This document shows positions 1-7,765 of a stretch of 26,583 nt of DNA, one piece after another. A program made the position numbers and the translations under genes. The first letter of the stretch is position 1. Each line of letters begins with the position of its first letter. The stretch covers positions 1 through 26,583 of the forward strand of contig URHD01000024.1 in NCBI GenBank assembly GCA_900547585.1. The letters run 5' to 3'. Under the pieces are notes generated by a model, which worked only from the letters and a program-made list of their open reading frames with translations, was not told where the DNA came from and did not search any database. Source of the stretch: an uncultured bacterium. GTDB lineage: Bacteria; Cyanobacteriota; Vampirovibrionia; Gastranaerophilales; Gastranaerophilaceae.

Positions 1-2069
1 TGTTGGCGTTTATTATGTTGTTGTTGAGGTAGATTTTGCCGGATTGGTCGCCGGTTAGGGTGAGGTCATAGGAGGCACCCGCAAATTCAGTTTCATCTAC
101 GATTTCTAAATCACCAAATGCAAGTCCATCTTCCAAAATTACAGAATCAGGAGTAGATTCATCGTACCAACCTTGACTTCGTGCATATTTAAGATATTCA
201 TCAATTGTTGAGACGCCCAAATGATCTTTTAAGTAGTCCGAGGGTTCAAATGAGCCGGTTGAGGCAAATACATTATCGCCGGCGATTGTATCGTCGAAGA
301 GGATTGTCCCGTTTGTCGATGTAGATAGAGTGAGTTTTGACAAGTTGGACGGGGTCGCTGTGACTTTATTACCATCAACGGTATAGTTATACTCTAAATT
401 ATCAGATTTCATGAATATTGCATTCCGGGTTTCAATGCCGTTTGAGATGGTTTTATTGCCGGAAAATACTGACGTTCCACCGTTTTCGGCATATATATTC
501 GTGTTTCCAGCAGAATAAATAGCTCCGCCTTGTGCTGAACCGGTGGCAGATTCAGCGGTATTGTTGATAAATGAGGAATTTGTTATATTCAAGGATCCAT
601 CCAGAGAACCATCGATACTATACGTATCTGAGTCATCCCGAATGTATGAATAGTATATAGCACCACCGTAAGCATCATAATTTGAAACAGCAGAGTTTTC
701 AATAAAATTACCCTTGATTTGTCCAATAGTGCCATAGTCATTTACGATAGCGCCACCGCGTGCAAAGTTGTCACCATCATCACTTTTTGAAACAGCAGAG
801 TTTTTAATAAAATCACCATTGATTTCACCGATTTTGGCACTGTTATAAATAGCTCCGCCCTCTGCTGAAGAGCTATATGAGAGTGCAGTGTTTTCTGTAA
901 AATTACCGTAAATTGAGTTTATATCCTGGGTTTCTGCAAAAGTAGGCACGTCTGAATCGCCTGTCACATTTTCAATCAAAAAAACTGGCGAAACCAAATA
1001 TCTACTATTGAAAATCGCACCTCCTGATGAACCAGCGTAAGCAATAGCCGAGTTTTTATAAAAATTGCCTTTTATCTCACCTATGGAAGGCATTGTGTTA
1101 TTAAACTCCATGTTCCATATTGCACCACCACTTGCACCATAGCCTCCATATTCACTTATTGCGCTGTTTCCGATAAAGTTTGCCTGGATTGAATTTATCA
1201 CTGAGTCGTTGTAAATCGCCCCGCCGAGACTTTCATCATTATCGGTAATAGTTCTATTATTAATAAAATCTCCCTTTAAGCTCTCAATAAGACCAATGTT
1301 ATAGATAGCCCCGCCCTGTGGAGATTGCCGCAATGTTGTATCAAGATTAACAGACGCGGTATTACCCAAAAATGTTCCATTAATCGAGCCGATTTCGCCT
1401 GCATTAAATATAGCCGTGCCTACAGGATATCTTCCTTTAATCTGCAGATTATTGTAAACAAAATTTCCGGCTATTGATTCAATGCGGCCCTCATTAGATA
1501 TACAAGAATTCGGAGAATTTAGCCCGTAAAAATCTTTTTCAATTTTGTCAATCACTTCTCCCTGACTAACCTCAATCAGATCAATATCATCCACGTCGTA
1601 TTTAAAAGTAAGGTAGTTGTCGCCCTTAGGAACGCTCATTGATAAATCAAGATTCATCCGGTTATCAGATTCTTTGCCCCAGCTTAAATAACCTGATTGA
1701 TTACCCGAACCCAGCGTTTTGTCAGTAAATTTTATGCGGTAATAAGTTGGTACGAGTTTTTGCTCTGTTTCGTCCCATTCCCAGCTCGTAATCGTTTCAT
1801 TAGACGGAGCTGATGTTTCCACCAGGGTATAAATGTCAGTATTAACCGGCACCGGAACATCTGCTGCTGCACTCTGGGCAAAAGATAAAGAAAATCCTGA
1901 GATTATTAACAGGGATTTAGCCAGAGGAGCAAAGTTTGAAAAGTTATTGTTTAATTTCTCACAAAAGTCCCAAAATAAAGATGCGTCAGAGCTTACAGCC
2001 CCCCCCCCCCATGGGCAACAAGCCTTTCATAGCAAGGGTTTTCAGAGATTCAGTTTTATTCTTTTTCAT
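1..2069 (-). CDS. Beta-helix adhesin / autotransporter-like surface protein, frame-disrupted at a G12 tract, 5' part only
   Basis: The ATG at 2069-2067 follows an AGAGG ribosome site eight bases upstream. As written it gives only 27 residues (start MKKNKTESLKTLAMKGLLPM, then glycines) before a TGA just after a run of 12 G. One G fewer joins this start to an open frame that runs without a stop to the window edge, about 689 residues. The joined protein has an N-terminal extension, a hydrophobic signal core at residues 52-64 (SLLIISGFSLSFA), likely cleavage near 67-69, and a region of about 100 residues before the repeats. At least eight repeats of 25-45 residues then follow, of the form I-x-G-x-F-x-x-N-S-A ... 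G-G-A-I-Y-N, about 450-1400. Near the left edge is a TLTGDQSGKIYLNNNI segment. This pattern is typical of polymorphic outer-membrane proteins and right-handed beta-helix passengers. The C-terminus, including any beta-barrel, lies outside the window. Surface adhesion is inferred from the family. Confidence 0.8.
1999..2010 (-). repeat. G12 homopolymer tract (C12 on +), putative phase-variation switch
   Basis: Twelve consecutive C on the + strand, read as G12 in the adhesin gene 57 bases after its start codon. With 12 G the frame ends at a TGA (ATG, three GGG, GGC, TGT, AAG, CTC, TGA). With 11 G (or 8, or 14) it enters the long downstream frame carrying the signal peptide and repeats. No ATG, GTG or TTG in the downstream frame lies between the tract and the signal peptide, and the same frame upstream of the tract is closed by stops. 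The copy shown is therefore OFF unless slippage occurs. A sequencing or assembly error in the homopolymer is the main alternative. Confidence 0.8.
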
Positions 2070-2076
2070 TTTCACT

Positions 2077-2150
2077 ACCTCTATTTATTTACAGTAAATT
2101 CAAAATCCAGAAGAAGACATTTTTTCCACAAATAGACCTCTATTTATTTA
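2077..2150. repeat. 15-bp direct repeat pair with a 16-bp palindrome in the adhesin leader
   Basis: ACCTCTATTTATTTA occurs at 2077-2091 and again at 2136-2150, 59 bases apart. On the minus strand each copy reads TAAATAAATAGAGGT, so the adhesin ribosome site AGAGG is duplicated upstream. The distal copy overlaps a perfect palindrome at 2130-2145 (AAATAGA, two bases, TCTATTT). This suggests either a duplicated 5' leader or a regulatory site. Confidence 0.5.
2087..2099. promoter_or_regulatory. 13-bp palindrome upstream of the adhesin
   Basis: ATTTAC-A-GTAAAT is a perfect 6-1-6 palindrome centred about 25 bases upstream of the adhesin start codon. It adjoins the first copy of a 15-bp direct repeat that includes the ribosome site. 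It could be an operator, but no regulator can be named. Confidence 0.35.
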
Positions 2151-2330
2151 ATGCCCATTTTTTAGCAATTTCTAACATCCAACGGGTGGTATTGTTACAT
2201 TTCTTCACAATCCAGCCATTAAATTCACCTGTTAAACGCAGCTTGTAATCATAATTTTTTTGCGATACATTCAGTGTGTATAAACACGATTTCATTTGTA
2301 CAGGTCATAGAAAAAAGAGGAGAAACTCAA

Positions 2331-3290
2331 ATGACAGAAAGAAAATTAGTTGGAACAAACGAAATGTTCAAAAAAGCGCTCGCAGGCGGCTACGCTATCG
2401 GCGCTTACAACGTAAACAACATGGAAATTCTTCAGGCAATTGCTGAAGCAGCTGAAGAAACACGTTCACCCATCATTTTGCAGGTTTCTGCAGGCGCTAG
2501 AAAATACGCTAACCAGACTTACCTTGTAAAACTGGTCGAAGCAGCTCTGGCTACTACTACAGTACCTATCGCGCTTCACTTAGACCACGGTGCTGACTTT
2601 GAAATTTGTAAAGCCTGCATCGACGGCGGTTTCTCCTCTGTTATGATTGACGGCTCAAGATTCTCGTTTGAAGAAAACGTTGCAGTAACTAAAAAAGTTG
2701 TTGAATATGCTCATGAAAGAGGAGTTTCAGTAGAAGCTGAGCTCGGAAAACTCGCAGGCGTTGAAGATGACGTAAATGTTGACGCAAAAGACGCTAAATA
2801 CACAAATGTTCAAGAAGCTGTTGAATTCGTAAAACAAACAGGCTGCGATTCTCTCGCAATCGCTATCGGAACATCTCATGGCGCTTACAAATTCTCAGGC
2901 GAAGCAAAATTAGACTTTGACAGACTGAAAGAAATCAAAGATGCCCTGAAAGAAGCAGGTTTCGGCGACTATCCGATTGTTCTTCACGGTTCTTCTTCAG
3001 TTCCGCAGGAACTCGTTGAAAAATGCAACAAATTCGGCGGAAATCTCCCGAATGCACAGGGCGTTCCCGAAGATATGCTCAACTATGCTTCAAAACACGG
3101 CGTAGCTAAAATCAACATCGATACAGACTTGAGATTGGCTATGACTTCTACTATCCGCGAATTCTTCATTGAACACCCCGAAAAATTTGACCCAAGAGAA
3201 TACATGGGCCCGGGCAGAACAGCGGTTAAAGAAATGGTTATGCACAAAATGAGAGACGTTCTCGGCACAGCCGGTCACGCTGATGACTAA
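2331..3290 (+). CDS. fba: Class II fructose-1,6-bisphosphate aldolase
   Basis: Predicted zinc-dependent aldolase interconverting fructose-1,6-bisphosphate with glyceraldehyde-3-phosphate and dihydroxyacetone phosphate in cytosolic glycolysis/gluconeogenesis. The 319-residue product is usual for the family. Visible hallmarks are HLDHG (zinc-binding His and catalytic Asp region), VEAELG, the glycine-rich AIGTSHGAYKF stretch, VLHGSSSVP, and GVAKINIDTDLR at the phosphate-binding end. The start chosen is the ATG at 2331, where AGAGGAG sits nine bases upstream. An upstream in-frame ATG at 2274 would add 19 residues unlike the family and lacks a ribosome site. The gene stands alone and ends in a strong hairpin terminator. 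Related class II enzymes act on tagatose-bisphosphate, but glycolytic FBA is the simplest reading. Confidence 0.95.
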   Translation: MTERKLVGTNEMFKKALAGGYAIGAYNVNNMEILQAIAEAAEETRSPIILQVSAGARKYANQTYLVKLVEAALATTTVPIALHLDHGADFEICKACIDGGFSSVMIDGSRFSFEENVAVTKKVVEYAHERGVSVEAELGKLAGVEDDVNVDAKDAKYTNVQEAVEFVKQTGCDSLAIAIGTSHGAYKFSGEAKLDFDRLKEIKDALKEAGFGDYPIVLHGSSSVPQELVEKCNKFGGNLPNAQGVPEDMLNYASKHGVAKINIDTDLRLAMTSTIREFFIEHPEKFDPREYMGPGRTAVKEMVMHKMRDVLGTAGHADD

Positions 3291-3307
3291 TTAATAAAAA
3301 AATAAAC

Positions 3308-3345
3308 AAAAGCCCTTCTTATATTTTAAGAGGGGCTTTTTTGTT
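3308..3345 (+). terminator. Rho-independent terminator of fba
   Basis: AAAGCCCTTCTT pairs with AAGAGGGGCTTT as a 12-bp stem with one G-T wobble around an eight-base AT loop, followed by a T run. It begins about 18 bases after the fba stop codon. Confidence 0.92.
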
Positions 3346-3363
3346 GTAATCAATCGAAAAATC

Positions 3364-3399
3364 CTTCCGGTGGGAACCGCTGCGCTATTCCCACCCTAC
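3364..3399. repeat. REP-like palindromic repeat, copy 1
   Basis: A 36-base unit identical to 6551-6586. Its core is GGTGGGAA, an 11-base loop, and TTCCCACC, so it folds into an 8-bp hairpin, and it ends in CCCTAC. It lies between the convergent fba and kdsC genes, just after the fba terminator. A smaller hairpin (CCCTC/GAGGG, about 3403-3418) follows it. Confidence 0.85.
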
Positions 3400-3448
3400 C
3401 AGCCCTCCGAAAAGAGGGTGTTGGCGTTATAAGTAAAAAGGGAAACAT

Positions 3449-3982
3449 CTAAACCTTAAAAAGGAAGCCTTTTTCGGTAATTTCGGGGTATCTTCCGGAA
3501 CTTTTTAGTATAAAATCACAAATCTCTCTCACTGCTCCGCGTCCGCCGTTTTTTGAGGAGATAAAATGAACGTATTTCTTGACTTCATCCATCCCGTCAG
3601 CAGGTGTGCAAGCCAGCCCGACCTTTGAAAGCACGCAAATGTCCGGCAAATCATCGCCCACATAAGCAATTTCGTCAAAATTCAAAACATATTCTTTCAT
3701 AAAATCTTCAAGCGCGGCGATTTTGTTTTTTTCGCCCTCGTAAAGCTTTGTCATGCCGAGATTTTCAAACCTGTGACGCACTGTGGGGTTTTTTCGCGCC
3801 GTGATGATGCCAGTTAAAACCCCTGCCTTGTTGAGCATGACAATTCCCTGCCCGTCCTTGGCATTAAAAGTTTTCAGCTCCCTGCCATCTTCATCGAAAG
3901 TCAAAGAACCGTCCGTCAAAACCCCGTCAACGTCAAAAAGCACCGCTTTTATGGACTTTGCTCTGCTTTCCAAATCCGGCAT
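3449..3982 (-). CDS. kdsC: 3-deoxy-D-manno-octulosonate 8-phosphate phosphatase (KdsC)
   Basis: HAD-superfamily phosphatase that releases KDO from KDO-8-phosphate, the third step of KDO synthesis for the LPS inner core. The 177-residue length fits the small, cap-less KdsC type. Visible motifs are DVDGVLTDG at residues 17-25 (nucleophile D17, acid/base D19), the motif-II region GIITAR (58-63), the lysine region around YEGEKNK, motif IV GDDLPD at 109-114, and the family-specific NGGRGAVRE near the C-terminus. Its ATG overlaps the kdsD stop by one base (TAATG), indicating translational coupling. Phosphatases of this class can have loose specificity, but the kdsD neighbour supports the KDO role. 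Confidence 0.93.
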   Translation of the reverse strand: MPDLESRAKSIKAVLFDVDGVLTDGSLTFDEDGRELKTFNAKDGQGIVMLNKAGVLTGIITARKNPTVRHRFENLGMTKLYEGEKNKIAALEDFMKEYVLNFDEIAYVGDDLPDICVLSKVGLACTPADGMDEVKKYVHFISSKNGGRGAVREICDFILKSSGRYPEITEKGFLFKV

Positions 3983-4968
3983 TATGCAATCCCCGCTTTC
4001 AGCAAATCGTGGATATGAATCAACCCGACCGGCTTTTTGTCATCATCACAAACCACAAGCGAAGTGATAGAATGTTTTTCCATAATGTGAAGTGCCTTTG
4101 CCGCAAGGTCAGAAGCAAGCACGGCTTTCGGATTTTGGGTCATAACGTCGCTTGCAAGCAGATTTGCAGTCGAATCGTACTTCAAAAGCGTTCTTCTGAT
4201 GTCGCCGTCGGTCAAAACGCCGAGCATTGTGCCGTTTTCGTTCGTAATAATTGCGCAGCCGAGCTTTTTGTCCGAAATATATTTGATTGTGTCGTGGAAA
4301 GAGGATTTTTCGTTGATAACAGGCAGCCTTTCGCCCGTAATCATCAAATCCGCAACCTTGTAAAGCACACCCTTGCCCAGAGCACCCGACGGATGGAACA
4401 TCAAGAAATCTTCTTCCGTAAATCCGCGTTTTTTAAGCAAACAAATCGCCAGCGCATCACCCATCGCCAGAGTAGCAGTCGTGCTGGCGGTCGGCGCCTT
4501 GCCAAGAGGGCATGCTTCCTTTTCTACGGAGATATCAAGCGCTACATCGCTCTTTTGAGCAAGAGTCGAGTCCATTTTTCCGGTCATTGCAATCATCGGA
4601 ACGCCAAAACGCTCAATCAATGGCAAAAGGTTCAAAAGTTCCGAGGTTTCGCCGCTATTTGAAATCGCAACAACGACATCTTCGCGCGTGATTATGCCGG
4701 AATCACCGTGAGTGCTCTCCGCAGGATGGAGAAAATAGGACGGAGTGCCGGTTGAGGAGAGAGTTGCGGCGATTTTTCTGCCGATATGACCCGATTTACC
4801 CATGCCGGTAATGATTACACGGCCTTTGCAGCCGTATAAAATATCAATTGCCTTTTCAAAGTCCCCGTTAATACGCTCTTTCAGCTTCAAAACCGAATTT
4901 GCTTCAATATCAAGTACTTCTTTTGCCAAATCTGAAATTGTGCTTAATTTATTCAAAGTTTCTAACAT
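3982..4968 (-). CDS. kdsD: D-arabinose 5-phosphate isomerase (KdsD/KpsF/GutQ family)
   Basis: Converts ribulose-5-phosphate to arabinose-5-phosphate, the committed precursor of KDO for LPS. The 328-residue protein has the standard layout: an N-terminal SIS sugar-isomerase domain (GRVIITGMGKSGHIGRKIA, then HPAESTHGDSG, AISNSGETSELL) followed by two CBS domains, including LGVLTDGDIRR and, near the end, PVGLIHIHDLLKAGIA. The ATG at 4968 has a strong AGAGGGGG ribosome site six bases upstream. It is the first gene of a two-gene kdsD-kdsC operon; other KDO genes are not in the window. It is transcribed divergently from miaB. Confidence 0.95.
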   Translation of the reverse strand: MLETLNKLSTISDLAKEVLDIEANSVLKLKERINGDFEKAIDILYGCKGRVIITGMGKSGHIGRKIAATLSSTGTPSYFLHPAESTHGDSGIITREDVVVAISNSGETSELLNLLPLIERFGVPMIAMTGKMDSTLAQKSDVALDISVEKEACPLGKAPTASTTATLAMGDALAICLLKKRGFTEEDFLMFHPSGALGKGVLYKVADLMITGERLPVINEKSSFHDTIKYISDKKLGCAIITNENGTMLGVLTDGDIRRTLLKYDSTANLLASDVMTQNPKAVLASDLAAKALHIMEKHSITSLVVCDDDKKPVGLIHIHDLLKAGIA

Positions 4969-4988
4969 TTTGCCCCCTCTTGATGGAT

Positions 4989-5017
4989 ATTATACGACGC
5001 TCCAATCTTAAAATGCA
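4989..5017 (-). promoter_or_regulatory. Promoter of kdsD-kdsC
   Basis: On the minus strand a TTGCAT box lies 18 bases before a perfect TATAAT at 4994-4989. Initiation about seven bases on would give a leader of roughly 14 bases, just enough to include the ribosome site. Confidence 0.55.
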
Positions 5018-5038
5018 ATCAGAACAGCATGTTTTGGT

Positions 5039-5044
5039 TATAAT
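5039..5044 (+). promoter_or_regulatory. -10 box of miaB
   Basis: Perfect TATAAT 32 bases upstream of the miaB start, in the 107-bp divergent gap. No convincing -35 box is visible at the expected distance. Confidence 0.5.
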
Positions 5045-5075
5045 TATTTACGGAAAGAAATAGATAAGGTAAATT

Positions 5076-6401
5076 ATGAAAAAGGTTTATATTGAAACAC
5101 TCGGCTGCCAGATGAACAAATCGGATTCGGAAAGAATCCTCGGAATGCTCGCACATTTTGGCTACGAAGAAACAACAGAGCCCAAAGAAGCCGACTTTTT
5201 AATCATAAACACCTGCTCAATCCGCCAGCTTTCCGCTGACAAGGCATACAGCTGCGTGGGTGTATGGGGAAAATGGAAAAAAGAGCGAAACGAAAACCTT
5301 AAAATCGGTTTTTGTGGCTGCGTAGCGCAGCAGGACAAAGAAAAGCTCCAAAAACGCTTCCCGTACATCGATTTGGTTTTTGGACCGTCGAATCTTTACC
5401 AGCTTCCGGAGCTTGTAAAGCGAATTGAAGCGGGAGAAAAGGTTTGTGCGGTTTCAGAACGCCCTTTTGAGGCGGACGAAAGCCGGTTTGAAATAAAACG
5501 CGCAAAAAGCCTGAACGCGTGGATTCCGATTATGGAAGGTTGCGACAATTTCTGCACATACTGCATAGTTCCGTTCACAAGAGGCAGAGAAAGAAGCAGG
5601 GAGCCTGAAAAAATCATCTTGGAAGCAAAAAAAGCGCTCGAAAGCGGATTTAAAGAAATCACCCTGCTCGGACAAAACGTTGACAGCTACGGGAAAGGGC
5701 TTGGCAAAGAAGTTACGCTCGCAAACCTTTTAAGAGAGCTCAACAAAATCGACGGAAAGTTCAGAATCCGTTTTGTAACGTCATATCCGACCGATATTTC
5801 GGATGATTTGATAAAAGCGGTCGGAGAATGCGAAAAAGTGTGCGAATATTTCCATATTCCGATGCAATCCGGCAGCACAACGCTTCTCAAGGACATGAAC
5901 CGCCGTTACACGCGCGACGAATACGGAAATATCGTCGGAAAAATCAGAAAAGCGTTCGAAAATGTAACGATTACGTCGGATTTCATCGCAGGTTTCCCTG
6001 GAGAAACCGAAGAACAGTTTAACGACACGCTCAGTGCAATAGATGAATTTGAGCTGGATTATTCAAACACAGCAGCCTATTCCCCGCGCGAAAAAACAAA
6101 AGCAGCCCGCTGGGTGGACAAATTTATTGACGAAGAAACGAAAATGAACCGTCTCGCCATCCTGAACGAAAAAAACCGCGAAGCTTGTTTGAAATCCAAT
6201 CAAAAATTCGTCGGAAAAACGCTCGAAATCCTTGTAGAGTCATTTGAAGAAAAAGATGGAAAAATTATCCTCGCCGGACGCGCAAGAAACAACAAAATCG
6301 CGCATTTTGAGGGTTCAAAAGATTTAGTCGGCGAATTTGTCAACGTTAAAATCACAAAAGCCAGCACATGGCATGTTGCGGGGGAGATTGTGCAGGGATA
6401 A
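5076..6401 (+). CDS. miaB: tRNA-2-methylthio-N6-dimethylallyladenosine synthase (MiaB)
   Basis: Radical-SAM methylthiotransferase that adds a methylthio group to i6A37 of tRNAs reading U-initial codons. The 441-residue length is typical. The N-terminal MTTase domain carries the three auxiliary-cluster cysteines C11 (ETLGCQMN), C47 (NTCSIR) and C82 (GCVAQ). The radical-SAM cluster motif is C156-x3-C160-x2-C163 (EGCDNFCTYC), followed by VPFTRGRERSR, which distinguishes MiaB from RimO and MtaB. A C-terminal TRAM-like domain begins around residue 375 (KFVGKTLEILVE). The start has AAGGTAA upstream. It is transcribed alone, and a repeat-rich gap follows. Confidence 0.97.
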   Translation: MKKVYIETLGCQMNKSDSERILGMLAHFGYEETTEPKEADFLIINTCSIRQLSADKAYSCVGVWGKWKKERNENLKIGFCGCVAQQDKEKLQKRFPYIDLVFGPSNLYQLPELVKRIEAGEKVCAVSERPFEADESRFEIKRAKSLNAWIPIMEGCDNFCTYCIVPFTRGRERSREPEKIILEAKKALESGFKEITLLGQNVDSYGKGLGKEVTLANLLRELNKIDGKFRIRFVTSYPTDISDDLIKAVGECEKVCEYFHIPMQSGSTTLLKDMNRRYTRDEYGNIVGKIRKAFENVTITSDFIAGFPGETEEQFNDTLSAIDEFELDYSNTAAYSPREKTKAARWVDKFIDEETKMNRLAILNEKNREACLKSNQKFVGKTLEILVESFEEKDGKIILAGRARNNKIAHFEGSKDLVGEFVNVKITKASTWHVAGEIVQG

Positions 6402-6464
6402 TGCCGGCTTATATGCGCGCTGCCCGCTGTTTTCTTACGAATCTTTTCCCGAATAAAAGTCCGC

Positions 6465-6586
6465 GTAGGGTGGGAAAAGCTCAAACGATGGTTTCAAGAT
6501 GCATTTTTCAATCTTTGTGGCGATTCCCACCGATAATCAGGTGCAAAATACTTCCGGTGGGAACCGCTGCGCTATTCCCACCCTAC
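6465..6586. repeat. Compound REP/BIME-like element, copies 2 and 3
   Basis: A 122-bp element bounded by perfect 12-bp inverted ends, GTAGGGTGGGAA at 6465-6476 and TTCCCACCCTAC at 6575-6586. Inside, TTCCCACCG (6524-6532) and CGGTGGGAA (6555-6563) are also inverted. The element thus reads as two oppositely oriented units (6465-6532 and 6551-6586). The second is 36/36 identical to the unit at 3364-3399. The head-to-head arrangement resembles the BIMEs that REP-associated transposases can mobilise. Confidence 0.8.
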
Positions 6587-6672
6587 TGGCTACTGGCTGA
6601 CCCCTCACCCGCCCTTTGCAGGGTACCCTATCCCCGAGAAGAGAGAATATTTTAATTTCTAATAAAAAAACA

Positions 6673-6681
6673 TGCTATAAT
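6673..6681 (+). promoter_or_regulatory. Extended -10 promoter of the ROK kinase
   Basis: TGC followed by a perfect TATAAT (6676-6681), an extended -10 arrangement, 34 bases upstream of the start codon. No good -35 box is visible, which is usual for extended -10 promoters. Confidence 0.6.
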
Positions 6682-6715
6682 CTTTAAAAAAGAGATAACC
6701 CGAACGGAGAAATAT

Positions 6716-7696
6716 ATGCCCAACTACGCGATAGGAATTGATTTAGGCGGAACAAAGATTTTAACCGGACTGGTCGATAAAGAAACCGGAAATGTGGAAT
6801 ATTTTACAAAACACAAAACACGCGCCGAAAACGGAGCAGATTACGTAATAAACAAGATTATCCAGTCAATAAATGAACTTCTTGAGGCAACAAAACTCGA
6901 TATCCACCAGATTAGCTCAATCGGAATAGGCGCACCCGGGCAGGTGAACAGGGAAAAGGGGATTTTGATAAACGCTCCGAATCTCAACTGCTCAAACATT
7001 AACCTCAAAGCCATTCTTGAACGCCAGTTTTTCATCCCGACGTTTTTGGGCAACGATGTGGGGATTGCGACGGTCGGAGAAATGAAATTCGGTTCTGGAG
7101 TAGGCTTTAACAATATTGTTTGCGTTTTTGTCGGAACAGGAATCGGCTCCGGCATTGCAAAAGATGGAAAAATTTACTATGGTTCGTCGGGAACAGCCGG
7201 TGAAATCGGGCATATTATCGTTGACGCCGGCGGAAGACCCTGCGGCTGCGGCGGAAATGGATGCCTTGAAGCTTACGCATCGCGAACGGCAATTGAACAC
7301 AGAATCACAGGCGCACTAAAAAAGGGCAGAGAATCCGTTATAACAGAGCTTTTAAAAGACGGAAAGAGAATCAGCTCAAAAGTACTGAAAAAAGCGCTTG
7401 AGCTGGGCGACGAATTAGTTACACAGACGCTTTTTGAGGCGTCGGATTACCTTTCTAACGGGCTTGCGACGGTTATTAACTTTTACAATCCCGAAATAAT
7501 CATCCTCGGCGGCGGTCTTATTGACGCAATCGACGAATTTTACGAAAGAACAATCAAAAAAGCCCGCTCCAAAGCCCTCCCTATACCGGCCAAGACAATT
7601 GAGTTTAAAAAAGCCAAGCTGGGCGATTTTTCAGGGGTTATCGGGGCTTGTTTTCTTGAAGATTTAGCAAAAAACAACGAAAAAATCCTTGCTTAA
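6716..7696 (+). CDS. ROK-family sugar kinase (glucokinase-like)
   Basis: Predicted cytosolic ATP-dependent hexokinase of the ROK family, most simply a glucokinase feeding glycolysis. The 326-residue protein starts with the phosphate-binding GIDLGGTKI. It continues with GIGAPGQVN, the catalytic-Asp region NDVGIATVGE, the GTGIGSGIAKDG adenosine-binding loop, and the ROK zinc signature GHI...CGCGGNGCLEAYAS. GGGLID lies near the C-terminus. There is no N-terminal helix-turn-helix, so it is a kinase rather than a ROK repressor. GGAGA precedes the ATG. N-acetylglucosamine or N-acetylmannosamine kinase activity cannot be excluded from sequence, so no symbol is given. Confidence 0.9.
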   Translation: MPNYAIGIDLGGTKILTGLVDKETGNVEYFTKHKTRAENGADYVINKIIQSINELLEATKLDIHQISSIGIGAPGQVNREKGILINAPNLNCSNINLKAILERQFFIPTFLGNDVGIATVGEMKFGSGVGFNNIVCVFVGTGIGSGIAKDGKIYYGSSGTAGEIGHIIVDAGGRPCGCGGNGCLEAYASRTAIEHRITGALKKGRESVITELLKDGKRISSKVLKKALELGDELVTQTLFEASDYLSNGLATVINFYNPEIIILGGGLIDAIDEFYERTIKKARSKALPIPAKTIEFKKAKLGDFSGVIGACFLEDLAKNNEKILA

Positions 7697-7712
7697 CATT
7701 TTTTAACCGGAC

Positions 7713-7738
7713 AGCAAAATAATTTTTGTTTGCTTTTT
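7713..7738 (+). terminator. Possible weak terminator after the ROK kinase
   Basis: AGCAAA (7713-7718) pairs with TTTGCT (7729-7734) and is followed by TTTT. The stem is only 6 bp and AT-rich, so read-through into the next gene, 69 bases after the kinase stop, is plausible. Confidence 0.4.
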
Positions 7739-7765
7739 AATGCAGCATAAGCAAAAGGAGAGCAA

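Larger units (their letters stand above)
6402..6715. other. Intergenic region with compound repeat and ROK-gene promoter
   Basis: This 314-bp gap contains the BIME-like repeat at 6465-6586, a short tandem CTGGCTACTGGCT stretch, a CCC/GGG-rich segment at about 6602-6640 and the promoter of the following kinase. No convincing coding sequence is seen. The open frames here are repeat-derived. Confidence 0.7.

Noticed and set aside
1833..2135. Plus-strand open frame of 100 codons across the G/C tract
   Set aside because: It is antisense to the adhesin 5' end, reads through poly-C and has no ribosome site; the minus strand carries the repeats and signal peptide.
2279..2284. TATAAA upstream of fba as its promoter
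   Set aside because: The nearest TTG box (TTGCGA) is only 12-13 bases away and no other -35 is visible, so the promoter call was not supported well enough to list.
3958..4662. Plus-strand open frame of 234 codons inside kdsD
   Set aside because: Shadow of kdsD on the opposite strand, with basic, low-quality composition and no family resemblance.
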